From Clostridia bacterium (lineage in GTDB: Bacteria; Bacillota; Clostridia; Christensenellales; DTU072): DNA of 6,945 bases. Each line of letters starts with the position of its first letter. Within the stretch, counting starts at the first letter, position 1. The notes beneath the pieces are model-generated. The model was given only the letters and a program-made list of their open reading frames with translations. It did not search any database and was not told the DNA's origin. The translations under genes and the position numbers were made by a program. The stretch covers positions 1 to 6,945 of the forward strand of contig JAQVME010000070.1 of assembly GCA_028703745.1 (NCBI GenBank), given 5' to 3'. Below, one piece after another: positions 1 to 6,100 of this stretch.

Positions 1-77
1 TATTCAAGGCTTTTCAGCCCCTTGATGATTATTTCAGTAGCTTGTTTTTTTCCGGTATAGCCGATGATGCCGCACAT
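1..77 (-). CDS. glmS: Glutamine--fructose-6-phosphate aminotransferase, N-terminus (partial, runs off left edge)
   Basis: The first 25 codons and part of the 26th are visible. The protein begins MCGIIGYTG and continues to KGLKSLEY. Cys2, exposed after removal of Met1, is the nucleophile of class II (Ntn-type) glutamine amidotransferases. The combination of MCGI-GYxG with GLxxLEY at this spacing is typical of GlmS; the related enzymes PurF and AsnB share MCGI but not the GLxxLEY part. GlmS makes glucosamine-6-phosphate from fructose-6-phosphate and glutamine in the cytoplasm, the first step towards UDP-GlcNAc and peptidoglycan. The ATG at 75-77 is preceded at 7 bases by AGGAG, which supports this start. 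The gene lies 134 bases downstream of the lipoprotein stop, in the same direction. The sugar isomerase domains are outside the window. The family assignment rests on 26 residues but the match is strong. Confidence 0.9.
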   Translation of the reverse strand, partial: MCGIIGYTGKKQATEIIIKGLKSLE

Positions 78-84
78 AAATTTT

Positions 85-89
85 CTCCT
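85..89 (-). promoter_or_regulatory. Shine-Dalgarno of glmS
   Basis: AGGAG lies 7 bases before the glmS ATG, within the purine-rich run AAGAGGAG. This is a near-ideal site and position, and it fixes the start of glmS at 77. Confidence 0.85.
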
Positions 90-94
90 CTTAT

Positions 95-100
95 ATTATA
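95..100 (-). promoter_or_regulatory. Possible -10 element for glmS
   Basis: A perfect TATAAT occurs on the minus strand in an AT-rich patch (TGCATATAATATAA). There is no recognisable TTGACA-like -35 at 16-18 bases. A TG lies upstream but is two bases from the box rather than the one expected for an extended -10. Transcription from here would start around position 88, which would leave only about 10 leader bases and cut into the Shine-Dalgarno. It may therefore be a chance match in AT-rich DNA. Confidence 0.25.
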
Positions 101-151
101 TGCATTCCACGCATTTTCTTTATGGCGATGGAAGCAATGATAGTAATCTTC

Positions 152-211
152 TTACGCTATTGACAGGAACTTCTCGGGGTCGGGGCTGGAGTCTGTTTCG
201 TCGTAAATGAA
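152..211 (-). other. In-frame, coding-looking extension after the lipoprotein TGA stop
   Basis: Read in the same frame as the lipoprotein gene, the 19 codons after its TGA (212-214) give FIYDETDSSPDPEKFLSIA and then TAA at 152-154. The stretch is GC-richer than the rest of the gap, is rich in Asp, Glu, Ser and Pro, and uses codons like those of the gene. It could be an eroded C-terminal tail cut off by a nonsense mutation, a readthrough extension, a sequence error at the TGA, or chance. No start codon or Shine-Dalgarno suggests a separate small gene. TGA is unlikely to mean Trp here, because all 15 visible Trp codons of the two large genes are TGG. Confidence 0.4.
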
Positions 212-3100
212 TCAGTTTTTCAGGACAAGAGGCAGATTCTCCAGTCCGGAGTAGTTATCTATTGCCGCCTCCGAAGGAACATAAACGTCAATGAAATTCG
301 AAGATATTCCACTCTGGAACTGCGTAGTAATATCGCCAAACATCGTAGACAAAGGATTGCTATTTTCTAATACCATATACTTCAAGGCTGTGCAATTTGC
401 AAAGGTCGCATCTGCCATCCTGTTGTAGGAGGTGGGTAGCCTGACATATTTAAGCTTAGAGCATCGGTTGAAAACTCCTGTGTCTATTTTGAAGCCGGAG
501 TCTTTGCACAGTTTGAGGTCTACCCACACAAGTTCTTTGCAGGAATAGAATGCCTCCTTGTCTATCAGCTTGAGGTTAATACCCCCGGTGAACGAAGTGA
601 TGGCTGTGTTGAAGAATGCATTGTTGCCTATTTCTTGCAGCGTGTCTCTACCGCTTTGTCCCATTATGGGGTCGATATTGCCGTATATGACTTCTCTAAG
701 GTTCTTGCAGCCACTGAAGGCGTACGCGGCAATTATCATAATATTTTCGGGCAATTGCACTGTCTCTATGTCGGCATTGAAAGCATATGAACCTATTTTG
801 AGAATGTCTATACCATCGAACCCGTCGGGCAGTCTGATATCCTTCTCCTCCCCGAGATAATATCCCATTGACCAGCCCTGTCTGCCGCTGATAGCGATTT
901 CTTCCAGCACCGCCCTCTTGCCATTATCAAAGTTTTTTATCATGTCGTAAGAATATACCGGCAGACTCCTCGATATTACATCAGACGCTCCTATAAGCAG
1001 AGATACCCTGATTTCGTCGACTATAATATCATTCACAAATACTTTGAAGGATTGCATAGAATAGAAGAAATCTGCTTCGGGGTCGCGGAACGACGGGAAC
1101 CCTCTTTGATAGTTGAGAGGTTGAGGTACTATAGTTTGGTTATCGTTTCCGAAATATACCTCCGTCAGCATGTCACAGCCTTGGAATGGTCCGTCGCCGT
1201 AAAATTCGAGTATTTTTGACTTAATCTCAAAGCTTCTAAGCACCCTGTTGTTGTAGAAAGCCGACGCGCCAATAACCTTCAATTGGCTTCCGTCGCCATC
1301 TTTGAAGTTCACAGTAGCTAAAGATGAGCATTCGGCAAAGGCGCCGTACTCTGATTTTTCCTTAGTGTTAAGGAATACTTGACCCGGTCCATTGAGGGCA
1401 TTGTCACCGCCCAAATCCTCCAGCGTATCGGGCAAGGTTACCGAAGTAAGAAGCTTCTGGTAGTGGAAGGCGCCCTTTCCTATCTTCTTGAGTCCCTCCG
1501 CCAGGTTTAGGTAGGTAAGTCCGACGTTTTGCTCATCGCCGTAGCTTTTTATATCGAGCATTCCATCCGGGATTATTTCCAGACCGTTGGCAACGTCGCC
1601 ATCAGAAAGCGTGCTGAACTTTTTTATGGATTCCGTGCTCTTGAACAGACACCAGCCGAGATAATAGTCGCTGTCTGCCGTAACGGACTCGCCGCCTATC
1701 TCTTCCGTGTAGTTGGTGCCGGATACCGCGTCAACCTTGAATTTCACACCCGGCATAAATATTACCTCGGTGAATCTGGTGCCAACAAAGCACCAGTTAC
1801 CTATATGCGTCATTTCGGGGTATATAATGAGTTTCGTGCCGACCTGTGTTTCGCCGCGCGCCATCGTCTTTCCCCAGCCACTCGAATCAAAGCACCTGTC
1901 ACCAAGGAATTTTACCGTAGCGGGCAGAGTGAAGCCTGCCGTGCCCGTGCCTAAATTCAAGGTGCCCATAAAAGCCCTTTCATCTATCTTTTCAAGCGCG
2001 CCTAGGGGGTGGAACTCAACGTTAATCACCTTGCTGCTTTCGAAGGCGTACTTGCCAATGGTTTTTACGTGTTTGCCGATTTTCAGCGTTCTTAGCGTGA
2101 AGGTCTTGTCGAATGCGCTGTCGCCTATAGCCACAATGGGATATACTCCGTTATCGTCGGCAATGGTATCGAATATCTCAAGAACTTCCTGCGCGTCGCC
2201 CGCAGATGTCTTTTTGGTTATGGTGGCGAATTTTGTATAGGTCTTTGTTTCGCCGTCTTCTTTGTAGGTTATGGGATAGGTGGCGTTTGAAAGGGTGAAC
2301 TCATACAACCTTTCATAATATGCGTAAAGTGTTACGTTCTGCCAAAAATAATAACTTGCGGTGTTATTTATTGGTGAACCCTCGCCGCCGGGCAAGGTGT
2401 AATAACCCCTAAACGACCAGCCGCCCTGTTTTGTGGGGGTGTTCTCGTGAGTGCTTTGGTTGCTTAGAGAAGGAATTATTTCGCTCAAGGATTGGTCGTA
2501 AACGATATCGATGGTTTTTGATTCGCCGCCGGTTTCGGTTCTGGCGTCATAATTCTGAAAATCCAGCTTGAGCCTGAATTGCGGATCTACGACCACGTCT
2601 AAATCAACATAATCCTGATTGAGCGTCATCGACAAGACCTGCCCGCCGAGATTGTAATATATCTTTGAAATAGTATAGGTAGCGGGACCCTCGCCGGCGC
2701 CTATTTCAAACTCGATTTTGGTCTGATTCGAATCGGAGCCTTCTTGAAAGTCCTTAGAAAGTATCTCAAACTGCTGTCCGTCTCCCGTCAACTGCACCTT
2801 GTTTATTTTCAAATTGCTTGGGTTGACATAGTCGATGACAATATACACCTTTTCGCCCGAAGTCACGGGCATAACCACGCCTTCCTCGGTATCCTTATAG
2901 ACCTCGTTCTTGTTGGTTTCGTAATTGAAATAGTCGGGATTTATCCTTTCTATCCTCGGCGGGGAGGTAATGTCAAGCTTCGGGGCAACAACGGGTTCGT
3001 TCCCGGCGGGGTTACAGGAGGATAGCGCAAGAAGCATAATCACCAGCACTGCCGCCATTAATAACACTCTCTTGATTTTGCCGATTCTGTGCATTTTCAT
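212..3100 (-). CDS. BspA-type leucine-rich-repeat surface lipoprotein with an InlB B-repeat-like domain
   Basis: The gene is complete, 962 residues from ATG (3098-3100) to TGA (212-214). Residues 1-28 form a lipoprotein signal peptide: a basic start, a hydrophobic core at about 12-26, and the lipobox LSSC with Cys29 as the predicted lipidated residue. Residues about 30-75 are a polar linker. Residues about 76-172 are beta-rich and Ig-like in appearance, with no family assigned. Residues about 176-262 resemble the Listeria-Bacteroides (Flg_new/InlB B) repeat, with GGWSFRGYYT and VTLYAYYE. From about 321 to 945 there are BspA-type LRRs with the recurring xxIGxxAF signature (KTIGKYAF, KKIGKGAF, KVIGASAF, QEIGNNAF). 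The protein ends in a cap beginning DVYVPSEAAIDNY. Such proteins are exported, anchored to the outer face of the membrane, and in characterised members bind host proteins or other bacteria; the ligand here is unknown. The gene follows the MBG stalk gene by 15 bases. The second ATG (codon 3) is a less likely start because it lies 17 bases from the Shine-Dalgarno. Confidence 0.92.
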   Translation of the reverse strand: MKMHRIGKIKRVLLMAAVLVIMLLALSSCNPAGNEPVVAPKLDITSPPRIERINPDYFNYETNKNEVYKDTEEGVVMPVTSGEKVYIVIDYVNPSNLKINKVQLTGDGQQFEILSKDFQEGSDSNQTKIEFEIGAGEGPATYTISKIYYNLGGQVLSMTLNQDYVDLDVVVDPQFRLKLDFQNYDARTETGGESKTIDIVYDQSLSEIIPSLSNQSTHENTPTKQGGWSFRGYYTLPGGEGSPINNTASYYFWQNVTLYAYYERLYEFTLSNATYPITYKEDGETKTYTKFATITKKTSAGDAQEVLEIFDTIADDNGVYPIVAIGDSAFDKTFTLRTLKIGKHVKTIGKYAFESSKVINVEFHPLGALEKIDERAFMGTLNLGTGTAGFTLPATVKFLGDRCFDSSGWGKTMARGETQVGTKLIIYPEMTHIGNWCFVGTRFTEVIFMPGVKFKVDAVSGTNYTEEIGGESVTADSDYYLGWCLFKSTESIKKFSTLSDGDVANGLEIIPDGMLDIKSYGDEQNVGLTYLNLAEGLKKIGKGAFHYQKLLTSVTLPDTLEDLGGDNALNGPGQVFLNTKEKSEYGAFAECSSLATVNFKDGDGSQLKVIGASAFYNNRVLRSFEIKSKILEFYGDGPFQGCDMLTEVYFGNDNQTIVPQPLNYQRGFPSFRDPEADFFYSMQSFKVFVNDIIVDEIRVSLLIGASDVISRSLPVYSYDMIKNFDNGKRAVLEEIAISGRQGWSMGYYLGEEKDIRLPDGFDGIDILKIGSYAFNADIETVQLPENIMIIAAYAFSGCKNLREVIYGNIDPIMGQSGRDTLQEIGNNAFFNTAITSFTGGINLKLIDKEAFYSCKELVWVDLKLCKDSGFKIDTGVFNRCSKLKYVRLPTSYNRMADATFANCTALKYMVLENSNPLSTMFGDITTQFQSGISSNFIDVYVPSEAAIDNYSGLENLPLVLKN
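266..808 (-). repeat. Second BspA-type LRR block and C-terminal cap
   Basis: Residues about 765-945. This block is more regular than the first: ILKIGSYAF (766-774), AAYAFSGCKNL (791-801), QEIGNNAFFNT (822-832), KLIDKEAFYSCKEL (844-857), DTGVFNRCSKL (873-883) and DATFANCTAL (897-906). It is closed by IDVYVPSEAAIDNYSG, the usual end of BspA-type arrays. The AF-x-(G/S/N)C-xxL pattern is kept in most units. Confidence 0.85.
956..2140 (-). repeat. First BspA-type LRR block of the lipoprotein
   Basis: Residues about 321-715. Signatures occur at about 323-330 (VAIGDSAF), 346-353 (KTIGKYAF), 369-377 (LEKIDERAF), 397-404, 538-545 (KKIGKGAF), 585-594 (YGAFAECSSL) and 608-615 (KVIGASAF). Spacing between them varies because several repeats carry inserts of 20-60 residues, for example around 452-500 and 563-585. 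The block ends in a degenerate segment with FKVFVND at about 685-691. That segment resembles the VYVP cap that normally closes such arrays. Confidence 0.8.
2315..2575 (-). other. InlB B-repeat / Flg_new-like domain in the lipoprotein
   Basis: Residues 176-262 follow the family pattern: an opening strand (FRLKLDFQNY), a TIDIVYDQSL strand, a GGWSFRGYYT core in place of the usual GYxFxGWYT, and a closing VTLYAYYE in place of TLYAxW. There is a single copy between the N-terminal beta-rich region and the LRRs, a common arrangement in Firmicutes surface proteins. The Trp of the usual YAxW is Tyr here. Confidence 0.75.
3014..3100 (-). other. Lipoprotein signal peptide and lipobox of the LRR protein
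   Basis: Codons 1-29. The n-region carries Lys2, His4, Arg5, Lys8, Lys10 and Arg11. The h-region runs from VLLMAAVLV to MLLAL. The lipobox is LSSC, with the TGT codon of Cys29 at 3014-3016. Lgt and signal peptidase II would process it before Cys29. Residue +2 is Asn, and a Pro- and acid-containing linker follows. Confidence 0.9.
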
Positions 3101-3111
3101 AAATAAAACCG

Positions 3112-3117
3112 TCCTCT
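3112..3117 (-). promoter_or_regulatory. Shine-Dalgarno of the lipoprotein gene, overlapping the upstream stop codon
   Basis: AGAGGA lies 11 bases before the lipoprotein ATG. Its first two bases are the last two of the TAG stop (3116-3118) of the MBG stalk gene. Ribosomes terminating on the stalk gene would sit on this site, so coupled translation of the two surface proteins is likely. Confidence 0.75.
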
Positions 3118-6100
3118 ACTTTAATTTTTTCTTTTTCTTATTATTTTTCTTTTCTACTGCGTCGTAAGGGTTATAAACTTTTTTGCGTTTTATTATTAGT
3201 TTTCTTATGACAAAAAACAAACCTACCGACAGCGCTAAGCCGCCTACTACTCCTCCAACCACCTTCAACCAAAGCAGGTTATCCGTTGGGGGCTGCTCGG
3301 GCTCTTCTTCGGGCGGAGCCGCCACGTTGAAGCTTCGAGAATAGACGAGTATGTTGTCATAGACCACTTGTATCTTAACGGAACGCTCGCTGCCGTTAAG
3401 CACAATAAAGGATACGGGGCTGTTGTCTTGAAATAGCCGCATACTCTCGTAGCCTTCCTTCAAACGTATGATGCATCCTCCCTCTTCTACTCGGATAATG
3501 CCGTTTTCTTCGAAAGCGCCGCCGCTTATTTCGAACACACCCTCGCCTGGAGGAATAACGGGGTCGTCCTCATCTTCCGTCTTCATCGTAACGTTGAAGG
3601 TTTTTGAATAGACGAGGTTGCCGCCGTATTTTATTTCTATTTTGTACTCGCCCGTCGCCGCCAGCGTTATAAAGTTGACTTCCTGACCGTCGAGATACAG
3701 CTCTGCGTCGGCGTATTCTTCCGAAAGAGTAAGGTTGGTGGCTTCCGTGAGAAAGATACTGTTTTCGGAAATTATGACCGACTCTGTATCAAACGCAAGC
3801 GCCTCTTCCCTCACCGGCTTGCCGTTTACGTTCAGCGTTGCCGAAGCCGTATTGAAATTATGGGCGTCCGTCGGAGTGAATATGACCTGATATTCGTTTA
3901 TGTCGCGCTTCAATGAGGTATCGCCTGACCACGCAAAAGAGCCTGCGACCTCATTTTCGTTCAGCATGGCTACTCCTATTATATCATTATTTTTTAATTT
4001 TGCAACGATAGAATAGGGTATTACTATATCTTCCACAAACAAAACAGGCGTAGCTTTGGTAATAACAAGCGTTGCCGCCAGCGTCTGGAAAAAGCCGTTG
4101 GGGAATATCACAGTAGCTACAACGTTATAGATCCCGACAGCGGTTTTGTAATTGTTTTGGAACGAAACCGTGGCGCCCGGAGGCAACGACTGGTTGAGCG
4201 TAAGCGCCTTCATATTGCCGTCATAAACGAAGGTCTTATTTGCCATAGCAACGGGCGGATACTGGTTTGCCAGCACTGTCAGCGTGCCCGTAATAAAGGT
4301 AATTTCGTAATTGGGCAGTTGAAAAACCGTGATAGCAATCGGCAACGTCAAGCCCACGGGGGTAGACGGCAAATACACACAATTGTAAACAAGTTGACGA
4401 CCCATAGACGACAACGTGTCCGTACCTTGAAGACCCTCTACGCTAGCAGAATAATTGACGTTTTCGGTGCCACGGACTACATTTTTGTCGTTGGCGCGTA
4501 TTGTTAGCGGAGCCTTGACTATCTCCAATGCAACCGTCGTGGAATCCAGCTGATAATTTGGCGCGAACAAAAGTTCTACCCATAGTAAGTAATCGCCCAC
4601 ATCTTTTAGGTTGCCGTCGGATCTTATTTGTGTCGATACGCTCTCTCCCGAAATGACATTGCCGATATCCACGGTAAAAGGCTGTTGCAGGGCGCCGTTA
4701 TAAACGACTGTCATACTGCTGTCGCTCCAAAAATGGGTAAGCGGTCTTGTAAGCACCCTGACCCTGTTAGCTCCCGTGCCCTCGGGAATAGAGAAATCGT
4801 AGTTCGCCGTATCCTTGACGGCGGTAACGTTATAAACACCCACATTTGGACCTGCGTAGTAGTACTCGACGTCAACGCTCTCGTTAGTTTCATACACATA
4901 AAATCCGCGATGCACGAGAGAGGTTCTTCCCGACGTGAAACTCCTGCTGGAATAGACAAAATCAATATAATCGCCATAGACATATTCGACATAATTCGGC
5001 GCATACGCAACCTGCATCTTTTGTATAGTGAATACGGGATTGCCGCTGATAAAATAATTGCCGCTTATTGATACGGGATAAGTCGTATAGCTGCCTGCGT
5101 TGGTGACGCTGCTCACGGCGTATTCATAGCCGTAACCCAACATACTGTACTTCCAGCTTATGCCGACGTTATCGCCGTCTACCATACTCCCGATAATGCT
5201 GTATTCGGGCGTCTGGTTGGTCTTGTTGTAGACTGCGCCTGAAGTAATTTCCAGCGTAAGCTGTCTTTTAGTAATGATTAGCACAGTCGTCAGCGTTTTT
5301 GCGTTGTAGTTCGGATTGCCTGAAAATACCGTCGTTACGTTGTAGCGACCTGCGTTCTCGAAAGACGAAAACTGCTGATTCTGAACATTCTTTCCCGTCT
5401 GCACAACTGTCCAGGTTTCGGGCGAGGGCAGTTCTCCCTCGTAGCCGACATTATGTGCCTCTCCGTCATATTGCAGGGTATATTCTGCTTGAAAATATAT
5501 GGCTATATCGGCAGTATTTATGGTCATCTGCGCCATAAATTGTGTGTTTGCGTAATTGGAGTTTATGGCGTTCACGTAGGCAATAACAGAATAAATGCCG
5601 CTATCTGTGGGTGCGCCGGGCAGCAGCTGCGCGCCGAGATAATATGTATATATGACGTTTACTTCATATCCCAGAAGGTCAATTGGGTGGGTCTTTGGCT
5701 GTCCGTCATAAGTGTGAGAGATGCCGCTATAACTGAAGATACCCGTCATCGGCGCCTTGGCAACGGTTAGCGCACCCTTTTCGAAGGTTATGGTGTAATT
5801 GTCGGCGGCAAGTCCGCTGACGAAAATATCATATACGCCCGCAACGTCGCCTGTGACGTATACGCCTTCAAAAACCGCCTGTCCGACTAGTACGGCAGCG
5901 GTGTCACCGCCTCTCAACGCTATTTCGTCCAGCGTATATTGCGGCGGCGCCGAACCGTACACAATTTGCGTATCCAGCGGCTTGATAACAAGCGGCGCCG
6001 ACGTAATCGTCAGCGTTATATCTTTTGTGTAATCGTTATAATTGGGTTTGGAAAAAACTCCCCTAACTGTGTAGATACCAACGTTTCTGTTTGCGTTATT

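Noticed and set aside
138..161. Hairpin as a terminator after the lipoprotein gene (ATAG ... CTAT with inner TAA/TTA on the minus strand)
   Set aside because: The stem is only about seven pairs, AT-rich with a two-base bulge, and no T-run follows it, so it would not act as an intrinsic terminator.
78..211. glmS ribozyme or other riboswitch upstream of glmS
   Set aside because: The gap is too short for the full ribozyme plus the coding-looking tail, and I could not find the conserved core or pairing segments.
3098..3118. Readthrough of TAG joining the MBG protein to the lipoprotein, since the 15-base gap keeps the two genes in the same frame
   Set aside because: The downstream gene has its own Shine-Dalgarno and a normal lipoprotein signal peptide, which would be useless after a cytoplasmic lysine tail. 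A shared frame is expected one time in three.
3119..3150. Programmed frameshift at the A-rich end of the MBG gene
   Set aside because: The A-runs are five and six long and encode the lysine tail. No slippery heptamer lies in the correct frame and no following stem-loop is visible.
4711..5010. Minus-strand open frame of 99 codons in another frame of the MBG gene
   Set aside because: It overlaps repeats that are clearly coding in the main frame and has no domain pattern of its own.
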